Source: Pleodorina starrii
Taxonomy: Eukaryota; Chlorophyta; Chlorophyceae; Chlamydomonadales; Volvocaceae
Assembly (NCBI GenBank): GCA_030267565.1
Contig: BRXU01000006.1
Coordinates: 4,824,001 to 4,888,000, forward strand
Length of the DNA: 64,000 nucleotides
Direction: 5' to 3'
The notes under the pieces are model-generated. The model was given only the letters and a program-made list of their open reading frames with translations. It made no database searches and was not told where the DNA came from. Positions 37,601 to 48,100 of this stretch are shown here, piece after piece; position 1 is the first letter of the stretch; every line of letters starts with the position of its first letter. The translations under genes were made by a program, and so were the position numbers.

Positions 37601-38339
37601 CCGAGTGCCGCACGACGGTTCCACGGCGCCGTACGTCTGTCGTACCTTGACGTTGGCGTCCAGGGAGCCGGACAGCACGTGCGTGGGGGAGAGGTCCAGG
37701 GAGGTCAACCAGCGCTCATGGGCCTGCGGTACCACCACGGCGGGGGCCTGCTCCGCGCCCGCCAGCCAGCAGCGCAGACTGCACACGTGGACTCCGTAGC
37801 TGCTCTGCCAGCTGTGGTACCGCAGCAGCGGGAGGCCTGCGACCGGGCAGGGGAACGGGCGGTTGGAAAGGTAGTTGCTACTCGCTAGTTGGGGGTTGCT
37901 GACGTTTTGGAGAACCGCTGCGTAAGTACACGAGGTGAACGTTGGCGAACGGACGGAGGTGGGGCGGGGGCGAGGGAGTTGGCTGCGGCGTGCAGGTGCC
38001 ATTCCTGGTGTTGTGGAAGTGGCGTGGGTATGGCGTGTGATCGTGTGAATGCACCCGGGAGTGGCTGAGCCATGTCCGCCAAGGCGTCCTGGGCGCTGGG
38101 GGTCAAGGCGGGTGCGGTTGCTTGTCTGGGGAAAGGTCCGGCCACTCACCATGCCAGCTACGCCATATCACGTCGTCCGCTAGGTCATTCCACCAAGATT
38201 TACAGGTAGACGACAGTGACGCTGCGACCTGCGGACCTCCGCGACGGACGATGGCCTCGAGGCATTCTTTGGGAAGCGCTGGCCAGGGCTTAACGTCTTC
38301 GGATGTCATTCCAGGGAGAAAATTCGGTGTCTTTGGCAT
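34689..38339 (-). CDS. F-box and WD40-repeat protein, probable SCF substrate receptor
   Basis: Exons: 38150-38339, 37646-37836, 37133-37346, 36325-36905, 35272-35958, and a last exon from about 35020-35090 to 34689 whose acceptor I could not fix. The N-terminus reads as an F-box (WPALPKECLEAIVRRGGPQ, then LSSTCKSWWNDLADDVIW), which binds Skp1. WD40 blades follow: AHERWLTSLDLSPTHVLSGS, LRGHTGPVSSVRL with YSGSRDGTLRCWD, CGTSIGQLCLYD, AACASGSILVWD, HTEWVRDVALVGPTLVLSCS and AGCQDASMRMWSF. Blades are separated by Ala/Gly/Pro/Arg-rich loops of 60-150 residues in exons four and five, typical of volvocine proteins. It is expected to act in nucleus or cytosol as the substrate arm of an SCF E3 ligase; the target is unknown. 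Confidence 0.85.
35236..35262 (+). repeat. (AC)n microsatellite in F-box gene intron
   Basis: About 11 AC dinucleotides with a nearby ACGC tetranucleotide run at about 35191-35207. It is in the intron just after the exon ending at 35272. Confidence 0.9.
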
Positions 38340-39521
38340 TTAATGATTAGCTTGCTCACTAAAATTGTGTGGCTTGTTAGGAACCAGTATGACCATGGCA
38401 CCATGCCATTCGGTCCCTCGCATTCTTGTATTTTTCGGCCATCACAAGACTAGTCTTCTTGCAGGATGCAAATACAGGGAACATGGCATTTGGGAATGAA
38501 GGGTTTGGGGCGATTTCGACATCATGGATTGTGCTTTCGTAACGCATACAACTGGAAGGGGTTACCGCACGTGCGTGCTGAACCATCAGGCTGGCACAAG
38601 AAGTCCTCGTGCCATCCATTCTTGCTGTGGTCGCGACATCTGAACCCAGGATGTGTATCACTGCCACACTGCGTCGGGGAGCTTCGTTGTCCACAAAAAG
38701 ATCACATGCAGTGATTGCGAAGCACATTCGAGGGCTGCAGGCACTGCCGATAGTTCCTCCTCTGGCAGTTACATTCGAGGTGGGGTCACTCTCCCAAGAG
38801 GATGAGTGCAGTGCCACCCCATACACCCCCGACTTGTCCCCGTCAGTTGCTAGACAACCCGGCGGCCACCAGTCTCAGTACGACTCGAGCTTGCTCCGCC
38901 AGCCTTGCGGTGCTGTGTCCGAAGGCCTAGCGGGCGACCCACGACCACAACCACGCACCAACATACCCCTCAAAAGCCTCTTGCCTTTTGTCCGGACACT
39001 CCTCTGAACACTCTGAACACCCTCGCCCGTCTACACACTCGCCAAAATTTTACAGGTTTGCACCCTTCCAGGCAACAAAAATACACCAGTCAAATTATAG
39101 GATCCATATCCGTGTCAAGCCGCCAGCTGCTGCTGCTGCAGGTAAAGACCACATCCGGAAACCCGCTGCGATCCAAAATTGGGATACCCTTCCAAACAGG
39201 GATGCTGCCAGTGCCAGAACAAAACACGGGCCGCCTTCCCCAGCCTGGTGAGGGCTCACACACGCTCCGGACGCCCAAGCGTCACCACCAAGATAGGCGA
39301 CGCTACGACCATCCCAACGCGCACGTGACGAGATTGGCACCGCCAGCCTGCGCATGTGAATGACCTGGGAGTTCCACCACGTGACAAAACGGCGCGCCGA
39401 TCGGAAGGAGGAAGAAGCGGAGGCCGCTCATTGCGCCTAGCCATGCGCACGCGTCCTTCGGCCTGACACGAGCGGCAGACGCCCTTCCTTCCATCCTTCC
39501 TTGCTTCCTCCACGGGTCCGT
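38340..39521. other. Intergenic region: RCA1 3' UTR and F-box gene upstream region
   Basis: Both flanking genes are on the minus strand. The right part should be 3' UTR of Rubisco activase. I find no frame with motifs; ORFs at 38377-38826 (-) and 38905-39363 (+) look random. Confidence 0.6.
39050..39054 (-). terminator. Candidate poly(A) signal (TGTAA) of RCA1
   Basis: Plus TTACA, i.e. TGTAA on the minus strand, about 470 bases downstream of the RCA1 stop. The sequence around it is locally AT-rich (AAAATTTTACAGG). The distance fits a usual algal 3' UTR. Confidence 0.5.
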
Positions 39522-42510
39522 TTACCGGCGGGAGTACTCCTCCGGCAGCGACGAGCCGCTGTTACCGGCCAGCTCGGCACCTGCGGCGGCCGGGAGAGAA
39601 GCGAGTCAAGAGGTTGGCGATTTTGCGGAAGTCCCCGGGGAGTGATGAGAGAATATCTCATCACTCCCCGGAGTGCGGGGCCGCAAAAGCGGACGTGCAA
39701 GCCACTTTTGGTCTGGGCCGTGACTTACACAAACGGGTCTTCGGACGACCCACACTAAGCGGTGCTAACCCTGCGACAACGGTAAGCGACTGACCTACAG
39801 CCCCATATCGACCCAAAGCCTCACCCGACAGGTAGGCGTCCGCCAGCTGCACGCGCTTGACGTTCTCCTGCTCGTCCACCAGCGCCTTGCCGTACTTGAG
39901 CAGCACGTCCAGCGACATCGAGACCTTGGGGAACGACACCTTCTGGCGGCCGTTGACCAGCTTGGAGCCAATGCCCTCAATGCCCACCTCGGAAATCCAC
40001 TTGCGCACCATGTCGTCGTACACGCGGGCGCGCAGCGCACCGAAGAAGTCAATCGACTGGCCGGGGAAGGTGTCCACAAGGCGCTCCACATCGCCGCGGA
40101 CGACGTTGTCCTCCTGGAAGATGCCCATGCACACGCCGACGCGGTCCTCGCGGGTGGGGTTCCAGTAGTACCTGAAGTGAGGGAGGGACCGAGTGAGCGA
40201 GGGAGATAGTTCGAGGGGAATCCAGGGCGCGCCGCAGCAGCGTACAAGCAGAATGCCACATTGCGTGGAGCAGGCCGCAACGGCACCCGTCCGAACAATC
40301 CCGAGGAAGACCCGCACCGCGCCACTCACTTCTCCATGCGGCCATCGCGGATGAGCGGGGCGTACAGGGTCGAGAAGTCGTTACCCGTGCAGACAATGGG
40401 CACGCGCGGAATGTCCTCGTTCTTGTACACGCCCGGCAGCTGCACGTTGGTCGGGTTGTCGGCGATGTTCATCAGAGTGGCGTTCACCATCTGGTTGTTC
40501 ACAGTGTACTGGGTCGTGTCGCCCATGCGGCCAGCACCGGCATCCAGATCGTTGATGAACAGCGAGCACATCTTGCCCTTCTTGATGATGTCAGAGGCCT
40601 GGCGAATGGGCGAAGAAGTACGGGGGCGTGGAACGGGGTTAAGAAGAGATGGGAATGAAATAGAGAAGGGTCGACATGGGAAAGACCCACGGGTCATGTA
40701 GCGACTGTGAACCATAACGGGAGAGCGCGCCAGGGTCGGTGGACGGTGGGGTAACGGAATGACCAAGGCTGCGCGCACATCTGGACGGATAATTGGGGCG
40801 ACAGCCCATGTGACGGGCCGCCACCCATTACAAACATTGACCGCAAAAGCCCTGATCGAGATTGGCAGGTAGTACGACACATCGAGCCCGGCCCGGTGCT
40901 CACCTCCCGGTAGCGGGTGCGGATGAGCTTGGCGGGCTCACCGGCGTTGCCCGACTCGAGCTCACCAGCCGACATGACAATGGGGGAGATGCCCAGCTTC
41001 TTGTAGCCCAGCGCGCACTGCAAGTTGGGGAAGTGCGGAAAGAGAAAGGGGAGGCGGGCGATTTAGGAGACCATAGCAAACACAACGGCGCAGAACCAAC
41101 GGACGAAGCGGGCCCAGACGCGATTTATCGAGGAAGGATACCCAGGCACAAGAAGAGGCACGGGTGCTATTAGTTCAGGGCAATGCTCCCGATTTGGATT
41201 GGCCTCCCAAAACGAGGTCTGCGCCCTCATCTCTGCTGTCCCCATCTCGGTGGGACATGTAAGCCCTTCCCTTTTTGTATCGATGAAGCGATCCATCGGC
41301 CTACGCCCTCAGCATCTTCCTGGCCTCCCCTCCCCCCCCCACAGCCGGGCGCAGTCCCCGCGGTCTGCCACACCTCCCTTTTCCTCCTTCACCCTCGCCC
41401 ACCTGGAAGGTCTTGCCCTGGCCCTTGCCACCCCAGATGCCCAGAATGAGGGGGACCTTGATCTTGGGCAGGTCCATGAAGTTCTTGGCGATGTGGATCG
41501 TCATCTTGTCCAGGAAAGCGGGCGAGATGTAGAAGCCGTCCTCAATGTTGTTGAACGAGGCGCGAGCCTGGGACAGGTACTCGGTGGACGACAGCACGGC
41601 GTTGTGGGTGCCGCCGGCTCCGAAACCGCCCTGGAACAGATCGTCAACCATCTGGCGACCGCGGGTGATGTCTTGCTGCATGGGGGAATTGAGCGGGTGA
41701 GGGATGTGGCGATAGGGTCTTTAGATGGGTTGGTTGTGCCTCGAACAGGAGGAGATGGGACATGGGCACCAGGGGGAATGGAGGAGAGGGCGGGCGGTTG
41801 AGGTGAGGCGGTAGGGGGCGCGTATCAGCGGCGGTATCTGTGTCCGTGAGCGTGTATCGTTGTCCGGCGCTAGCAGATGTAGGCGATCGGAAGATAGAGT
41901 GTATGAAGGGGAATCCCCACCGACTAGGAGGAAAGGCTGTCAAGATCCATGAAGTAGGCGACGCTTTAATACATCTGGGTCTAGAGCGACGCGCAGTTTC
42001 CCTGTAACAAAGAGTTGTTGAGCACCTCCCGCTGGTGCAATGCTTGCACATCGCATAAGACGATGTGCACTACTGATTTGAGCTCCAAATATCAAAATAT
42101 TCCAGTAGCGACAACTTAGTTGGTCATCCCTGCGCTCCGCACCTGGTCGTCCGAGGCGTCCACATCGGCGTCGATAGACCGCCAGCGACCCATCTGGGAA
42201 CGGCTAGCAGCCACCACCTGAAGCTGAGCCTGCACTCAATGCAAGCGGGATACAGTGAGCTGGCTTTCCTCACCCACAGACTGTAACGTTCGCTGCTTGC
42301 ATGCACGAGTCACCGTTCCTTACCCGGCGCACGCTGCGAGCGGCAACACGGGCGCCGCCCACGCGCTGGCCAGAGATGGCGCTGCAAGGCATTGGGATCG
42401 GCGGGAGATTCGTCAGTCGCTTCACAGTAAGAAACTTTGTCACTTCGCCAGCAACCACAACGCGGTCTGTTCATCAAGCGCACGGTAACGCGCACATACC
42501 TGCTCTTCAT
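39522..42510 (-). CDS. RCA1: Rubisco activase, chloroplast precursor
   Basis: Eight in-phase exons: 42500-42510, 42324-42381, 42143-42229, 41403-41675, 40904-41017, 40330-40598, 39825-40171, 39522-39580; 405 residues, close to the roughly 408 of the Chlamydomonas enzyme. The first coding exon is only 11 nt (ATG AAG AGC AG). The Arg/Ala/Val-rich N-terminus is a chloroplast transit peptide. The mature AAA+ protein shows Walker [12 protein letters not shown], Walker [13 protein letters not shown], and the [20 protein letters not shown] sensor region. It uses ATP to pull inhibitory sugar phosphates from Rubisco in the stroma or pyrenoid. It ends [10 protein letters not shown], the short beta-type tail without the redox cysteines of the plant alpha isoform. 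Sequence shows small differences from C. reinhardtii, pointing to a related species. Confidence 0.97.
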
Positions 42511-45143
42511 GGTGGTCTGCGAATAGCGAAGCAAGGGGAAAGGTCAGACTGTAAACTCGATCGGCTGGCAGGCCTTACAATCCTTGGCTAGTTCATAAGC
42601 GTACCTGCATCTTTCTCAACGTTGAAGCTAAGCAATCACACGCTGAGTGGTAATGCAGAAAAGTAAGTGATCAACTGGACGAGGCGGCAATAGTAGAGTT
42701 CAGCCGTGTCACCTGTCGTACCTTGCACGGCAGTACCTTATCCTGGATAACAAATATTTTGTTCCATACATTCCATTAGAGATATTTGCTACTGATGTTG
42801 GACACTGAAGAGTAGCGATGACTTCGGTGCATGGATAGTTCTTGAAACCAGCAAGCCAGACCCGACATGGGAGTCAAGCATGTCTGTTCACGTGCACTAC
42901 TCCACATGTGTGTCACAGAAAGGACGAACCGCTTCGTGATTGGCACCGCATCATGACACGGCTTCAAGTAACCACAGGCCGCCCTGCTTCGTTCTTGCGT
43001 TCTTCGCCATAGACCGTTTGTCTGGCGCTCGGCATAGCTGCGGGGATTGTGATACGCTGATACCAGAATGCTCCTCACCTGATATTTTATATACCCAGTT
43101 CCACTGGACGCCGGCCTGCTGACGTCGCGGTCGTTTCGAAAGGTCCCACGCCTGCGCGTGGGCAGGCGCGCTGGCGAGGCGGTGTGTTCCCCAGTGTCCC
43201 CCCTGGGTTAGCAGCCCCTCGGTAGGTGGCGGAAGACACGATCCTCAATCTCAGCGAAGGAATTGACTTGGGCGAAGATGGCGAATGGACAACGGTGGGG
43301 GGGAAGGGGTACCCGTGGCTTGCCCCCTTTCCCCAGCCCTGCGAACGGCCCACTGAGCGGGGTCCATCGTATACACCTCTCCAGCCACCGACGAACCCGG
43401 CTAGCAGTTGTCAAATGATCCATGTTTTTACAATGACTGGACCCAGAAGGATCAGCAATGCGTTGCCCATGTTGTTACAGTGGGCTCCAGATCCGGCGAG
43501 TGGTCTCTGCGGTCCTTCAGTCCGCCTTGCCGTGCCGGGGGCCCCGCGGCCGGCCACGGCCAGACCTTTATTTTGTCGAAATTAAAACAGCTCGGCCCGC
43601 CGCACCAGCGCCCTCAGTAAAGTAAAACGCACATCACAACCACAGAACACAGCGTCGCTCGCTCGCGGCTGGCTGCACGAGAATCGCCCGCAAGTGTACG
43701 GCAAACATATATGGGGCGGCACGGCCAGCTAGCGCAGGCCGGGGAACTGCCGGAAAACATAGCGGGGGGCGCGGCAAACAAGACACACGACAATGTGTGC
43801 GCAACTGTACGGAAGAAAAAATATACACTGCCCTCGTAGCGGGCTGGCTAAATTACGGATCTCGCGCCGCCGCCGCAAACACAGCAGGCATCGGCATCGG
43901 GTCCGGCGCCCGCCCGCCCGTCTGTCTGTCTGGAGAGCGGCAAGACCGACTGCGACGCCGGGGCTGGCCTCAGCGCAATGAATGTACAACAAAGTACGAC
44001 ACACAAAACCCGGGTCATACATTCCCACGCTGCCCCCGGAGAACGACCCCAGGCACCCGCTTCCACACTGTCGAGGCCCGGGGCGGTTGTGAAGAGAACC
44101 ATCAGAGGCAAAAGATCCATTAGATTGCCCACCATCACCATCGGGTACGTACTGGTGCCCGGGACTAAAATCCGGGAGTGTAAAATCCATTTAGGGGGGC
44201 CGTCCAGTCCAGTCCAGTCACACGCACGGCAGGCGCATCGTCCGGCGCACATCCACATCCACATTCCATATTTTGTTGGTATGTTTGAAAGAATCGTTCT
44301 TGCGTGCCTCTGTGTGCCTCTGAGAATGTTGTGCACGAGGTATACCGGTAATGCCAACCCACCGTGCACAAGCGTACGGCGCGCAAGCAGGAAAGACGAG
44401 CGCACGCTGCCTGCACCCGACCGCCCTGCGCCGCCAGTCGCAGAGCCAGCAGAGGCCGCCGCTCCAAAGCCCAACAAAGCGCAACAAGAACAAAATAAAT
44501 CGGGGCGGGCACTGCTGCAAACGCCCGTCTGCCGCATCTCAGGCGCATCTCAGCGCGATCAACCCGCTCCTCTCCTCCCCTCCCCCGCTCCACTGCCGTG
44601 GTTTCGTCCCCCGCACCTGGTCCCCTGCAGGACGCCAAACGCTCCAAAAAGCAAAGGCTCCAAAAGTGGGTTTCGGGCCACGAAGAACGAACAAGCGAGA
44701 ACAATCCAATCCTGCGCTCACCCATGCACACACACACACACGCGACCATCACTGAGCCGCAAGCAGCGCCATTGCTCCAACACCCAACACGCGCTTCGCC
44801 AGGCATCACGGCCCGGGTATGTGCCGCCCCCTGATGCCACGTCTCACACCGCACCCAGCTGCACCGCAGCACACCGCGCCGAACACACACTCAGCTGAGC
44901 CGGCGCAGCACCTCGTCGATTGCCACCACCATCGCCGCCGCCGCCGTAGGACGGGGCGGACCAGACCACCTGCGGAGCCTCCCGACCCATGGGTCAGTCA
45001 GTCGGGTGGACGTCACCGCAGACCGACCGCATAACGACAGCAGCGGCGGCGGCGGCGTGCAGCGCAGCGCAGCGCCACGGCACCATATTATACCCTTTCA
45101 AAGTCTGACTTTTACGGTCAGCCCTAGACTCCGACCAACCCCC
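42511..45143. other. Intergenic region: RCA1 upstream and SRCR gene A 3' region
   Basis: No supported coding frame. The left part contains the RCA1 upstream region, with a TATA-type box at 43084-43093. The right part is probably 3' UTR of SRCR gene A; TGTAA candidates on the minus strand lie at 43428-43432 and 43475-43479. A GACCCATGGGTC palindrome sits at about 44986-44997. Confidence 0.55.
43084..43093 (-). promoter_or_regulatory. TATA box candidate upstream of RCA1
   Basis: The minus strand reads TATATAAAAT in an otherwise GC-rich context. It lies about 575 bases before the RCA1 start codon, so it can serve RCA1 only with a long or spliced 5' UTR. No better TATA sequence is closer. Confidence 0.4.
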
Positions 45144-48100
45144 TCAAACTCGACATGCCACCCACGCGGCCGCGCGGCAGGGTATGACGTCCGAGGGCAG
45201 ATAAGCCCTCCACGACGCACACTCCCCAATGCCCGCCTCTGAGCCACTGCATCGCACACTCGACATTGTCGCCAGAAAGCTGCCGTCGGCGTCAATGGTG
45301 AGGTCCTGTACGACAGCGTTGGCGGCGGGGGTGAGGGCGGCGGCGCCAGCGTCGTAGACGGCGCCGCCGGTAAAGCCCAGCGAGCGGCAGGCCACGGCGG
45401 CAGCGACGGCGTCAAAGCCGTCGTCCAGGCAGACGGCGCCGTACGGACCGTTGTTGATCGAGGCTTCCAGACGTGCCACGTAATCCTTGGAGCCGCCGCT
45501 GGTGGCGGAGGTCAGAATGCTGCCAGAGGGCGCCGGCGCCGCTGCGGCGCGCAGCGAGACGGTGGCGGCGGCGGCGGCGTCGCCGCGGCAGCGGACGGCC
45601 CCGAGCGCCCGGCAGGCCTTGACGGGCGCCACGGCGGCGGCAGCGGCGGCGGCGCCGTCTCCAGCGGCCCACGCGTCGATGGCACCCGGCTTCGACGTCA
45701 CGCGGCATTCCGCTAGCGTCGCCTCGTGGCCGTTGCACGACAACGCGACAGGCAGCAGCTGCGGCTGCGGCAGTGCGCCGCCGCGCCAGATGCGCAGCGG
45801 CTCGCCGCCGGCGGCGTAACCGGCCTGGCGGCAGGCCGTGTCGGCGGCGGCGGCGTTCCATCCGGCCCTCGAATCGCCGCAGACGTGGCTCCAGGTGCCC
45901 AGGTCGCCATTGGCCACCAGGACCTGCAAGGGGGCGAGGAATAACAGAGGGCAGGAATGACCCGTGGGTCGCTTAATGTCGGTCGGAGCGGGTAACGCTG
46001 GACTAGGGCTGGACTGAGGGCTCGACCGGCTTGGGCCGGATTGGGTCGGATTGGATTGGGCAGATTAGATTGGGTTTGACTGTACCGGTACGAGGGTTTG
46101 CTGAAGGTGTCGAATCAACCCGGTTTCACGCATAACGCATCCCAACCAATGAGACCACATCACATCACATCACGCCACATCACTGTCACGACACACTGCG
46201 TCTCTGGCACATCGGGTAGAGCTCCGCGCCCAACCCCCCCACACCAGAAACCCCGTACTGGGTTTTTCGTGGGGAACACCTCACCAGTGGCCGGCCGTGT
46301 GATTCGAACCCACGCCGCGTACCGCTAGACGGGGTTCCCGCAACTCCCCCCATATATGACTGAATCTAGCGGCCAAGGACATCTGCAATCGTACTGCAGA
46401 CTGGTAAAGGTGACTCGAGCGTGTTGGGCAGGCCTGACCGGGCCTTTCTATCGGAGCCGGGCTTAGGGATCCTGCCGTACTTGGATCATGAGCGGCACTC
46501 AGCTCCCGCTCAGGCAGTGATCGCCGGAGTGACGGCACTCAGATCCCGTCTTCCGGAGTAGATTCCGCGGCGTTCCCCCATCCTTGACCGAGGAGGGGTT
46601 TCCTGGTGTAGACCGTACAATCCAGGCTTTTGACACGCTGTGTCAATTACGCAGTGTGTCGTGACAGCTGTCACGACACACTGCGTCTCTGGCACATCGG
46701 GTAGAGCTCCGCGCCCAACCCCCCCACACCAGAAACCCCGAACTGGGTTTTTTCGTGGGGAACACCTCACCAGTGGCCGGCCGTGTGATTCGAACCCACG
46801 CCGCGTACCGCTAGACGGGGTTCTCGCAACTCCCCCCATATATGACTGAATCTAGCGGCCAAGGACATCTGCATCCGTACTGCAGACTGGTAAAGGTGAC
46901 TCGAGCTTGTTGGGCAGGCCTGACCGGGCCTTTCTGTCGTAGCCGGGCTTAGGGATCCTGCCGTACTTGGATCATGAGCGGCACTCAGCTCTCGCTCAGG
47001 CAGTGATCGCCGGAGTGACGGCACTCAGATCCCGTCTTCCGGAGTAGATTCCGCGGCGTTCCCCCATCCTTGACCGAGGAGGGGTTTCCTGGTGTAGACC
47101 GTACAATCCAGGCTTTCGACACGCTGTGTCAATTACGCACTGTGTCGTGACAGCTGTCACGACACACTGCGTCTCTGGCACATCGGGTAGAGCTCCGCGC
47201 CCAACCCCCCCACACCAGAAACCCCGAACTGGGTTTTTTCGTGGGGAACACCTCACCAGTGGCCGGCCGTATGATTCGAACCCACGCCGCGTACCGCTAG
47301 ACGGGGTTCTCGCAACTCCCCCCATATATGACTGAATCTAGCGGCCAAGGACATCTGCATCCGTACTGCAGACTGGTAAAGGTGACTCGAGCTTGTTGGG
47401 CAGGCCTGACCGGGCCTTTCTGTCGTAGCCGGGCTTAGGGATCCTGCCGTACTTGGATCATGAGCGGCACTCAGCTCTCGCTCAGGCAGTGATCGCCGGA
47501 GTGACGGCACTCAGATCCCGTCTTCCGGAGTAGATTCCGCGGCGTTCCCCCATCCTTGACCGAGGAGGGGTTTCCTGGTGTAGACCGTACAATCCAGGCT
47601 TTCGACACGCTGTGTCAATTACGCACTGTGTCGTGACAGCTGTCACGACACACTGCGTCTCTGGCACATCGGGTAGAGCTCCGCGCCCAACCCCCCCACA
47701 CCAGAAACCCCGAACTGGGTTTTTTCGTGGGGAACACCTCACCAGTGGCCGGCCGTGTGATTCGAACCCACGCCGCGTACCGCTAGACGGGGTTCTCGCA
47801 ACTCCCCCCATATATGACTGAATCTAGCGGCCAAGGACATCTGCATCCGTACTGCAGACTGGTAAAGGTGACTCGAGCTTGTTGGGCAGGCCTGACCGGG
47901 CCTTTCTGTCGTAGCCGGGCTTAGGGATCCTGCCGTACTTGGATCATGAGCGGCACTCAGCTCTCGCTCAGGCAGTGATCGCCGGAGTGACGGCACTCAG
48001 ATCCCGTCTTCCGGAGTAGATTCCGCGGCGTTCCCCCATCCTTGACCGAGGAGGGGTTTCCTGGTGTAGACCGTACAATCCAGGCTTTCGACACGCTGTG

